Assembly (NCBI GenBank): GCA_964533585.1
Contig: CAZHMM010000105.1
Coordinates: forward strand, 1 to 13,664
Direction of reading: 5' to 3'
Origin: Elioraea sp964533585
Lineage (GTDB): Bacteria > Pseudomonadota > Alphaproteobacteria > Acetobacterales > Acetobacteraceae
Length of the DNA: 13,664 bases
Below, piece by piece: positions 7,096 through 13,664 of this stretch. The notes under the pieces were generated by a model. The model did no database searches. It was not told the DNA's origin and was given only the letters and a program-made list of their open reading frames with translations. Every line of letters starts with the position of its first letter. Positions within the stretch are counted from its first letter, which is position 1. The translations under genes were made by a program, and so were the position numbers.

Positions 7096-7800
7096 ATGAC
7101 GGCGCACGACAAGACCCTGCTGGACGCTCTCGGCAAGATCGATACGCCGACGATCTGCAACGCGCTCGAAGAGCTCGTCTCGCCGCGGCAGCTGATCCGC
7201 TTCACCACCCGGCCGTTCGTGCACAACGACAACCCCGACGCGATCTTCGTCGGCTACGCGCGCACGGCGATGATCCGTGCCGAGAGCCCCGCCGCCATGA
7301 GCCCGGCCGAGCGCAACCGGCTGCGCGTGGCCTACTACGAGCATGTCGCCACGGCCGAGCCTGGGCCGAACGTTTCGGTGATCCAGGACCTCGATTCCAC
7401 GCCGGGCACCGGCGCGTTCTGGGGCGAGGTCCAGACCACCGTGCACAAGGGGCTCGGCGTGGTCGGCTGCGTCACCAACGGCTCGATCCGTGATCTGTCG
7501 ATGATGGCCAAGGGCTTCCCGATGATCGCGGGCATGATCAACCCGAGCCACGCCTTCGTGCATGTGGTCGCGGTCGGCACGACGGTCAGCATCCACGGCA
7601 TGACCGTGCATGACGGCGAGCTCATCCACGCCGATCGGCACGGCGCGGTGGTGATCCCGCATGATGTCGCGGCCAAGGTGCCGGGCGCGGTCGATCTCGG
7701 CGCGCGGCGCGAGAAGGTGATCCTGGATGCCGCCAAGGCGCCGGGCTTCGGCATCGCAGAGCTGCGCGAGGCGCTCTCGAAGATGGCGGAGATCCACTGA
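7096..7800 (+). CDS. RraA-family protein (HMG/CHA aldolase-like)
   Basis: This 234-aa protein belongs to the RraA/dimethylmenaquinone-methyltransferase-like family. It includes class II 4-hydroxy-4-methyl-2-oxoglutarate aldolases, oxaloacetate decarboxylases and the E. coli RNase E inhibitor RraA. The N-terminal IDTPTICNALE matches the family opening. The central WGE at 109-111 followed twenty residues later by Arg132-Asp133 (VTNGSIRDL) gives an E-x20-R-D version of the metal/substrate motif, and DRHGAVVIP (180-188) is the usual C-terminal signature. The ATG at 7096 has GGAGG at 7084-7088, seven bases away; an in-frame ATG at 7066 lacks one. The protein is longer than E. coli RraA (161 aa) and more like catabolic members. 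Facing an HpcH/HpaI aldolase gene, a role in cleaving or decarboxylating a 2-oxo acid is more likely than RNase E control. The substrate is unknown. Confidence 0.88.
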   Translation: MTAHDKTLLDALGKIDTPTICNALEELVSPRQLIRFTTRPFVHNDNPDAIFVGYARTAMIRAESPAAMSPAERNRLRVAYYEHVATAEPGPNVSVIQDLDSTPGTGAFWGEVQTTVHKGLGVVGCVTNGSIRDLSMMAKGFPMIAGMINPSHAFVHVVAVGTTVSIHGMTVHDGELIHADRHGAVVIPHDVAAKVPGAVDLGARREKVILDAAKAPGFGIAELREALSKMAEIH

Positions 7801-7807
7801 GGGGCGC

Positions 7808-7834
7808 GGCGCGGGCGGTGTGTCCGCCCGCGCC
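7808..7834. terminator. Perfect 11-bp stem-loop between convergent genes
   Basis: GGCGCGGGCGG (7808-7818) and CCGCCCGCGCC (7824-7834) form a perfect 11-bp stem with a 5-base loop (TGTGT), 8 bases after the RraA-family stop and 12 bases past the aldolase stop on the other strand. It could end transcripts from both sides. Neither strand has a T-run after the stem, so it is not a canonical rho-independent terminator; it may act as an RNA 3'-end stabiliser or a terminator of the U-poor type seen in GC-rich genomes. Confidence 0.6.
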
Positions 7835-7845
7835 CCGCCCGGACC

Positions 7846-8640
7846 TCAGTACGGGCCGGAGCCCTTGGCCGCGCTGCCCTCGCCGCCCTTCGCCGCGGTG
7901 ACCGCGGCCTTGGCGGCGTTCACCAGCAGCGCCGTGTCGGCGAGCACGGTCGCGAACTGATAGCCCATCCCGAACATCCGCTTCGCCCCTTCGGGGCTGC
8001 CGGTGTGGATGCCGGCGACCACGCCGTGCTTCTTCGCCGCCTCGGCGATCCGCTTGATCTCGCCGAGCGTCTTCTCGCTGGTCGGATCGCCGACCGGCTG
8101 CTCGCCGATCGCCAGCGCCAGATCGGCCGGGCCGACATAGATCGCATCGAGCCCCGGCGTGGAGAGGATCGCGTCGAGATTGTCGAGCGCCCCCTTCGTT
8201 TCGATCATCGCGAAGGTGATGACGGTGTCGTTGGCGTTCTGCCAGTAGTCCGCCCCCGCATACCAGTTCGCCCGCGTCGGGCCGAAGCTGCGATAGCCCT
8301 TGGGCGGATAGCGGCAGGCCTGCACGAACCGCTCGCACTCCTCGCGGTTGTTCACCATCGGGCAGATGATGCCGAAGCAGCCGGCATCGAGCATCTTCAT
8401 GATGATGCCGGGCTCGTTCCAAGGCACGCGGGCGAGCGGCGTGATCGGGCTGGTGGAGATCGCCTGGAGCATGCCGACGGCGGTGTCGTAATGCACGAGG
8501 CCGTGCTGGAGATCGACGGTGAGGCTGTCCCAGCCGCCCTGCACCATCGCTTCGGTTGCGATTCCGTGTGGGATGCCCAACCAGCCGTTCACGGCATGGC
8601 CGCCCGACTTCCAGGTCTCGCGGAGCCCGTTTGCGCGCAC
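7846..8640 (-). CDS. HpcH/HpaI-family aldolase
   Basis: This 264-aa protein is a class II pyruvate-type aldolase of the HpcH/HpaI family, which cleaves 2-oxo-4-hydroxy acids to pyruvate plus an aldehyde with a divalent metal. Key residues line up with E. coli HpaI: Asp43 and His46 in VDLQHG (HpaI Asp42, His45), Arg71 in ARVPW (Arg70), Glu147 in MIET (Glu149) and Asp173 in VGPADL (Asp175). The Glu usual in D-x-E-H is Gln45, as in several subfamilies. The GTG at 8640 is chosen because AAGGAGG lies six bases upstream and NGLRETW follows, a normal family N-terminus; the open frame further upstream has no family features. The last 20 residues are Ala/Gly/Lys-rich and probably disordered. It faces the RraA-family gene and is divergent from the sugar-type importer, so it probably works in catabolism of the imported compound. 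Confidence 0.92.
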   Translation of the reverse strand: MRANGLRETWKSGGHAVNGWLGIPHGIATEAMVQGGWDSLTVDLQHGLVHYDTAVGMLQAISTSPITPLARVPWNEPGIIMKMLDAGCFGIICPMVNNREECERFVQACRYPPKGYRSFGPTRANWYAGADYWQNANDTVITFAMIETKGALDNLDAILSTPGLDAIYVGPADLALAIGEQPVGDPTSEKTLGEIKRIAEAAKKHGVVAGIHTGSPEGAKRMFGMGYQFATVLADTALLVNAAKAAVTAAKGGEGSAAKGSGPY

Positions 8641-8890
8641 GCGCGTCCTCCTTCGCTGTTCTCGGTGGAGCGGGGCCGTGCGGCGGCATCCCGCGAAAGA
8701 CGGCGCATCTGAGCCCATCATCGCGGACCCGCCAAGCCCTGGACGGCCCGTTCCCGGTATGCACGGAAGCGATTGCGAGGCTGAGACATCACCGATACAG
8801 TCGCCGGCGCAGGAATGAGCCAGGCGCATCGCACGAACGATCCGTGCCGAGACCAGGCCGCCGGCGAGGGAGCCAGGAAAGGAGAGGATC
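8641..8890. promoter_or_regulatory. 250-base divergent non-coding region
   Basis: This is the longest stretch without a gene, lying between the divergent aldolase and solute-binding protein genes, so it should carry promoters for both and any shared operator. I see the aldolase Shine-Dalgarno at the left end and AAGGAG (8879-8884), six bases before the ATG at 8891, at the right end. A short dyad GCACG/CGTGC (8831-8835 and 8843-8847) and a possible -10-like GATACA (8794-8799) are the only other candidates, both weak. No convincing small gene is seen. Confidence 0.4.
8647..8653 (-). promoter_or_regulatory. Shine-Dalgarno deciding the aldolase GTG start
   Basis: On the - strand AAGGAGG (reading from 8653 to 8647) is followed after six bases by GTG at 8640. 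This near-perfect site fixes the aldolase start and excludes the long upstream extension of the same open frame, which runs back to 9177 through the solute-binding protein gene on the other strand. Confidence 0.75.
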
Positions 8891-10246
8891 ATGGCAAGAG
8901 ACGTCGTTTCCCGTCGCACGCTGCTGAAGGCGGGCGCCGCTGGATCGGCCGCCGCCGCGCTGCCGCTGGTGAATGTGCATGGCCAGCCGCGCACGACACT
9001 GCGCTGCGGCTTCTGGGACCACTGGGTGCCCGCCGGCAACGGCGCGCTGCGCGAGCTCTGCGCCGAGTGGGGCCAGCGGGAGCGGGTCGATGTGCAGGTC
9101 GATTTCATCACCTCGACTGGCCGGCAGAACATTCTGACCATCGCCGCGCAGGCACAGAGCCGCTCGGGCCATGACATCCTGTCCTTCCCGACCTGGTATC
9201 CGGCGGCCTATGCCGACCAGCTCGTGCCGGTCGACGACATCATGGCCCGTCTCACCGCCAAGTACGGGCGTGTGGCGGATGCTGCCGAATACCTGGCGAA
9301 GCGCGACGGCAAGTGGGTGGCGGTGCCGGCCGTGTCGGGCACGCAGATGAAGCCCTGCCTCGGGCGGATCGACCAGCTCAAGGACCATGCCGGGCTCGAC
9401 GTGCGCGCGATGTGGCCGGCCGAGGACCGCGCCGGCCCTGGCGCCGACGCGTGGAACTGGGACGCGTTCCTGGTCGCGGCCGAGAAGTGCCATGCCGCCG
9501 GCGTGCCGTTCGGCCTGCCGATGAGCAATTTCAGCGACTCCGTGGACTGGGTCGGCTGCCTGTTCGAGTCCTTCGGCGCGCGGATGCTCGATGAGGACGG
9601 CAAGCCGACGGTGCGCAACAATCCCAAGCTGCTCGCCGCGGTCGAGTACATGGTCAAGCTGATGAAGTTCGTCCCGAACGACGTCTGGGCATGGGACGAC
9701 GCGGCCAACAACCGCGCGATCCAGGGCGGCCGGTCGGCGCTGATCTTCAATCCGCCCTCGGCCTGGGCGGTGGCGCGGCGCGACAACATGGCGGGCCACG
9801 ACCAGCAATGGACGTTCCCGATGCCGTCCGGCCCCGAGGGCCGGTTCGTGCCCTACCTGCCGTATTTCTGGGGCATCTGGAACTTCAGCCGCAACCAGAC
9901 GGCGGCCAAGGGATTGCTCGAGTTCCTTTCCGAGCGCGAGTCGGCCGACAAGCAGACCTCGACCAGCGCGGGCTACGACATCCCGCCGTTCCTCAGCATG
10001 AACGACTTCAATGTCTGGAAGACCGAAGGCCCGCCGGTCGGCGTGGTGTACAACTACCCGCTGAAGGCACACCACAACGCCAAGACCGCTGTCGCCTTCG
10101 CGCCGGCCCCGCCGGAGATCGCGGTGCAGGCCTACAACCAGGGCCTCAATACCGGCCTGATCGCCCGCATCGCGCAGGGCGGCCAGACGATCGACCAGGC
10201 GCTTGCCTGGGCGGAGCGTGAGCTGCGCGCCTTCGCGCGCGGATGA
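8891..10246 (+). CDS. ABC importer solute-binding protein, family 1, Tat-exported
   Basis: This 451-aa protein is the periplasmic binding protein of a CUT1/sugar-type ABC importer (extracellular solute-binding family 1, MalE/UgpB-like). The N-terminus carries a twin-arginine signal, SRRTLLK at residues 7-13, followed by an Ala-rich hydrophobic stretch and a likely cleavage near residue 31. Export of a folded protein is therefore expected. The mature part opens with a beta strand (TTLRCGFWDHW) and shows the usual two-lobe pattern, with aromatic-rich segments (DILSFPTWYP, LPYFWGIWNFS) that could contact a sugar ring. The length is normal for the family. The ATG at 8891 has AAGGAG six bases upstream. 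It heads an operon with two permeases and an ATPase. Ligand identity cannot be read from sequence; glycerol-phosphate, oligosaccharide or another polyol-like ligand are all possible. Confidence 0.92.
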   Translation: MARDVVSRRTLLKAGAAGSAAAALPLVNVHGQPRTTLRCGFWDHWVPAGNGALRELCAEWGQRERVDVQVDFITSTGRQNILTIAAQAQSRSGHDILSFPTWYPAAYADQLVPVDDIMARLTAKYGRVADAAEYLAKRDGKWVAVPAVSGTQMKPCLGRIDQLKDHAGLDVRAMWPAEDRAGPGADAWNWDAFLVAAEKCHAAGVPFGLPMSNFSDSVDWVGCLFESFGARMLDEDGKPTVRNNPKLLAAVEYMVKLMKFVPNDVWAWDDAANNRAIQGGRSALIFNPPSAWAVARRDNMAGHDQQWTFPMPSGPEGRFVPYLPYFWGIWNFSRNQTAAKGLLEFLSERESADKQTSTSAGYDIPPFLSMNDFNVWKTEGPPVGVVYNYPLKAHHNAKTAVAFAPAPPEIAVQAYNQGLNTGLIARIAQGGQTIDQALAWAERELRAFARG

Positions 10247-10256
10247 GCCGATGGTC

Positions 10257-10288
10257 CGGGCGCCGACCCGCGCACGGGCCGGCGCCCG
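10257..10288 (+). terminator. Strong intercistronic hairpin after the binding-protein gene
   Basis: CGGGCGCCG (10257-10265) pairs perfectly with CGGCGCCCG (10280-10288). After one A-C mismatch the stem continues with CCC/GGG (10267-10269 and 10276-10278) around a 6-base loop. It starts 10 bases after the solute-binding protein stop and ends 15 bases before the permease start. No T-run follows. Such hairpins between binding-protein and permease genes are known to protect the upstream mRNA from 3' decay or cause partial termination, raising binding-protein output; that role here is inferred. Confidence 0.6.
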
Positions 10289-10303
10289 TCACTGTGGTAG
10301 GCG

Positions 10304-11260
10304 ATGATGGCTCCTGACGGGTCCGCGCGGGCGATCGCGACCGCGCCGCCGATGCGCCCGGCGCGCTCGCCGGGCGTGTCCTCGCTCGAACGTCTGGCAC
10401 GGCGGCGATCGACCATCGCCTTCGTGATGACGGTGCCGCTGATCCTGATCATCGCCGGGCTGGTGGCGTGGCCGGCCGCCTACGCGATGTACCTGTCGAC
10501 GCTGAACCGCCGCATGACCGCGAGCGTCGGCTTCGACAACTACATGTTCATGCTGGAATCCGAGACGTTCTGGATGGTGGCGTGGCAGTCCTGCTTCTTC
10601 GCCATCACCGCGGTGCTGCTCAAGGCGCTGATCGGGTTCTGGCTGGCGCACATGCTGCACAACCTGCCGGTGCGCGGGCAGCGCAAGTGGCGCGGCATGC
10701 TGCTGGTGCCGTGGGTGATCCCGCCGGCGCTCTCGACGCTCGGCTGGTGGTGGATGTTCGATCCCAGCTACTCGTCGATCAACTGGATCATCAATGTGTT
10801 CGGCTTCCCGGACGTGCCCTGGCTCGGCCATCCGTGGTGGGCGCGGATCGCCGTGATCATGGTCAATGTCTGGTACGGCGCACCGTTCTTCATGATCATG
10901 TATCTGGCCGCGCTGAAGTCGGTGCCGGAGCAGCTCTACGAGGCGGCGGCGATCGACGGGGCGACGTCGAGCCAGAAGCTGTTCTACGTCACCCTGCCGA
11001 TGATGCAGAACATCATCAGCATCACCGTGCTGTTCAGCCTGATCGTCACCTTCGCCAACTACGACATCGTCCGCGTGCTGACCAATGGCGGCCCGCGCGA
11101 CACCACGCATCTGTTCGCGACCTATGCCGCGCAGGTCGGCATCCTGTCCGGCCATCTGCCGCGCGGCGCCGCCGTCTCGCTTTTCATGCTGCCGGTGCTG
11201 GCGGTCGCGGCGTTCTTCATCCTGCGCGGCGTGACGCGGCGCACCCGGGAGATGATGTGA
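10304..11260 (+). CDS. ABC importer permease, MalF/UgpA-like
   Basis: This is the first membrane subunit of the sugar-type importer, 318 aa. A polar N-terminal tail of about 38 residues precedes the first membrane segment (FVMTVPLILIIAGLVAWPAA), and about six membrane segments are expected. The EAA loop lies near residues 205-234 (PEQLYEAAAIDGATS, then VTLPMM), which is the CUT1-type form, unlike the loops of the first importer in this window. The start could be the ATG at 10304 or the adjacent one at 10307; a weak GGTAGG lies just upstream. It follows the binding-protein gene after 57 bases containing a hairpin and is followed by the second permease after one base. Confidence 0.92.
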   Translation: MMAPDGSARAIATAPPMRPARSPGVSSLERLARRRSTIAFVMTVPLILIIAGLVAWPAAYAMYLSTLNRRMTASVGFDNYMFMLESETFWMVAWQSCFFAITAVLLKALIGFWLAHMLHNLPVRGQRKWRGMLLVPWVIPPALSTLGWWWMFDPSYSSINWIINVFGFPDVPWLGHPWWARIAVIMVNVWYGAPFFMIMYLAALKSVPEQLYEAAAIDGATSSQKLFYVTLPMMQNIISITVLFSLIVTFANYDIVRVLTNGGPRDTTHLFATYAAQVGILSGHLPRGAAVSLFMLPVLAVAAFFILRGVTRRTREMM

Positions 11261-11261
11261 G

Positions 11262-12158
11262 ATGACGGCCGCGACCGCACATCGTGACTTCCCGCGCGTG
11301 TACGGCAAGGTCGGCAGCCTGCACCGCGAGCGGCTCTGGGCGCTCAGGCTCTCCTACGCCTCGCTCATCGTCGCCGCGATCATCTTCCTCGCCCCGCCGG
11401 CCTACATGCTGGTCACCAGCCTCAAGACGAATGTCGAGATGGCGGATCAGACGCTGAGCCCGTGGCTGGTGCGCTCGCCCACGCTCGAGCACTATGTGGC
11501 GACGCTCGACAACCCGCTGTTCCTCACCTTCTTCCAGAACAGCGTGATCGTGACGCTGCTGGTCGTCGCCATCACCATGGTGGTGTCGGTGCTCGCCGCC
11601 TTCGCGCTCTCGCGCATGCGGTTCTGGGGCAGCCAGACGCTGGCGACCGGCGTGTTCCTGACCTACCTGGTGCCGGACACGCTGCTGTTCATCCCGCTCT
11701 ACCAGATCGTCGGCGGGCTCGGCCTGCTGAACTCGATCTGGGGGCTGGTGCTGGTCTATCCGACGCTGACGGTGCCGTTCTGCACCTGGATCATGATCGG
11801 CTACTTCGCCTCGATCCCCAAGGAGCTGGACGAGGCGGCGCTGATCGACGGTGCCTCCTGGCCGCAGATGCTGCTGAAGATCTTCATCCCGGTCGCGCTG
11901 CCGGGCATCATCGCCGCGACGATCTTCGCCTTCACGGTCTCCTGGGCCGCGTTCGTCTATCCGACCGCGTTCATCACCCGGCCGGAGGAGATGCCGCTGA
12001 CGATCGGCGTGGTCAGCCAGCTGGTGCGCGGCGACACCTTCGCCTGGGGGCAGATCATGGCCGGCGCGCTGCTCGCGGCCCTGCCGCCGGTGGTGGTCTA
12101 TGTGTTCCTGATGGACTACTACATCGCGGGTCTGACCGCCGGCGCGACCAAGGGGTGA
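11262..12158 (+). CDS. ABC importer permease, MalG/UgpE-like
   Basis: This is the second membrane subunit of the sugar-type importer, 298 aa, starting one base after the previous stop (TGA G ATG). A cytosolic N-terminus of about 30 residues precedes the first membrane segment (LIVAAIIFLAPPAYMLVTSL), followed by a periplasmic stretch and the remaining segments. The EAA loop near residues 184-215 (PKELDEAALIDGASW, then FIPVALPG) is a textbook MalG-type docking site. FTVSWAAFVYPTAF near the C-terminus is also typical of CUT1 permeases. It must pair with the preceding permease; nothing in it fixes the substrate. Confidence 0.93.
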   Translation: MTAATAHRDFPRVYGKVGSLHRERLWALRLSYASLIVAAIIFLAPPAYMLVTSLKTNVEMADQTLSPWLVRSPTLEHYVATLDNPLFLTFFQNSVIVTLLVVAITMVVSVLAAFALSRMRFWGSQTLATGVFLTYLVPDTLLFIPLYQIVGGLGLLNSIWGLVLVYPTLTVPFCTWIMIGYFASIPKELDEAALIDGASWPQMLLKIFIPVALPGIIAATIFAFTVSWAAFVYPTAFITRPEEMPLTIGVVSQLVRGDTFAWGQIMAGALLAALPPVVVYVFLMDYYIAGLTAGATKG

Positions 12159-12174
12159 GGAGACGGATCGAGCG

Positions 12175-13275
<1,101 letters not shown>

Positions 13276-13279
13276 AACG

Positions 13280-13664
13280 ATGGCAGCACTGGACGGCAAG
13301 GCCGCCTGGGTCACCGGGGCGGGCTCGGGGATCGGCCGCGCGACCGCGATCGCGCTGGCCAGGGCAGGCGCGCGCGTCGCACTCACCGGCCGCAGGCGCG
13401 GCCCGCTTGAGGAGACCGCGGCGATGATCGGCGACGGCGCGCTGGTCGTGCCGGCGGACCTGACCGACGCGGCGCAGGTGAATTCCGCCCGCGATGCCGT
13501 GCTGGCGGGGTTCGGCCGGCTCGACATCGTCGTCTCCAATGCCGGGCTGAACACCCCCGACCGGCGCTGGGCGGTGCTGAAGCAGGAAACCGCCTCGGCG
13601 CTGATCGACGCCAACCTGAAGGCGCCGTTCTACGTCGCCCAGGCCTGCCTGCCGGCGCTGCGCG
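13280..13664 (+). CDS. Short-chain dehydrogenase/reductase (3' end cut by window)
   Basis: The first 128 residues of a classical short-chain dehydrogenase/reductase are visible, in a frame open to the last base. The nucleotide-binding motif TGAGSGIG spans residues 12-19, the acidic turn ADLTD is near 59-63, NAG is at 87-89 and the conserved Asn112 lies in DANLKAPF. TGRR at 36-39 after the second strand suggests NADP(H) preference. The catalytic Ser-Tyr-Lys residues lie beyond the window. The ATG at 13280 is four bases after the ATPase stop, so the gene belongs to the sugar-type importer operon and probably oxidises or reduces the imported polyol or sugar, or an intermediate. About half of the usual 250 residues is missing. 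Confidence 0.93.
   Translation, partial: MAALDGKAAWVTGAGSGIGRATAIALARAGARVALTGRRRGPLEETAAMIGDGALVVPADLTDAAQVNSARDAVLAGFGRLDIVVSNAGLNTPDRRWAVLKQETASALIDANLKAPFYVAQACLPALR

Noticed and set aside
7477..7482. Asn in the VTNGSIRD motif of the RraA-family protein as a possible active-site change
   Set aside because: That position varies in the family, and the functional Arg132-Asp133 and the acidic residue 21 positions before Arg are present.
8641..9177. Upstream extension of the HpcH/HpaI aldolase frame
   Set aside because: It runs antisense through the binding-protein gene and has no family similarity. The GTG at 8640 with a strong Shine-Dalgarno gives a normal-length protein.

Overview
The window is gene-dense and very GC-rich, with strong G/C third-position bias, many 4-base start/stop overlaps and some GTG starts. 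Gene content (polyamine-type and sugar-type ABC importers, a rhodanese-DUF2892 protein, a Blh/ETHE1-like metallo-beta-lactamase-fold enzyme, RraA-family and HpcH/HpaI aldolases) suggests a soil- or plant-associated alphaproteobacterium, possibly Rhodospirillales/Acetobacteraceae. That placement is inference; there is no rRNA or taxonomic marker. I see no mobile element, CRISPR array, tRNA or rRNA, and no transcriptional regulator.

Region 1 (1-5077, + strand) is one operon: the C-terminal part of a PotA-like ATPase (the window cuts its 5' end), two PotB/PotC-type permeases, an M20/AbgB-like amidohydrolase and an arginine-deiminase/amidinotransferase-superfamily enzyme. The first four genes are joined by ATGA overlaps or a 1-base gap. 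My reading is a cassette that imports a cationic, probably guanidino-containing compound, cleaves an amide bond and then attacks the guanidino group. The M20 protein has changes in its expected metal-binding site, which is the most unusual protein feature seen here.

Region 2 (5074-7033) looks like a sulfide/persulfide module: a rhodanese with a C-terminal membrane domain on the - strand and, divergent from it across a 125-base intergenic region, a persulfide-dioxygenase-like MBL enzyme overlapping a thioredoxin-2-type protein. The rhodanese gene and the region 1 operon end tail to tail and share one CTAG for both stop codons.

Region 3 (7096-8640) holds two carbon-carbon lyase-family genes facing each other: an RraA-family protein (+) and an HpcH/HpaI aldolase (-). 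A perfect 11-bp stem between them could terminate both.

Region 4 (8891-13664, + strand) is a second ABC importer in full: a Tat-exported solute-binding protein, two MalF/MalG-like permeases and a UgpC/MalK-like ATPase, followed by a short-chain dehydrogenase that runs off the window. A strong hairpin separates the binding-protein gene from the permease genes. The aldolase is divergent from this operon across a 250-base non-coding region. Together regions 3 and 4 suggest uptake and breakdown of a sugar- or sugar-acid-like compound, but the sequence does not identify the substrate.
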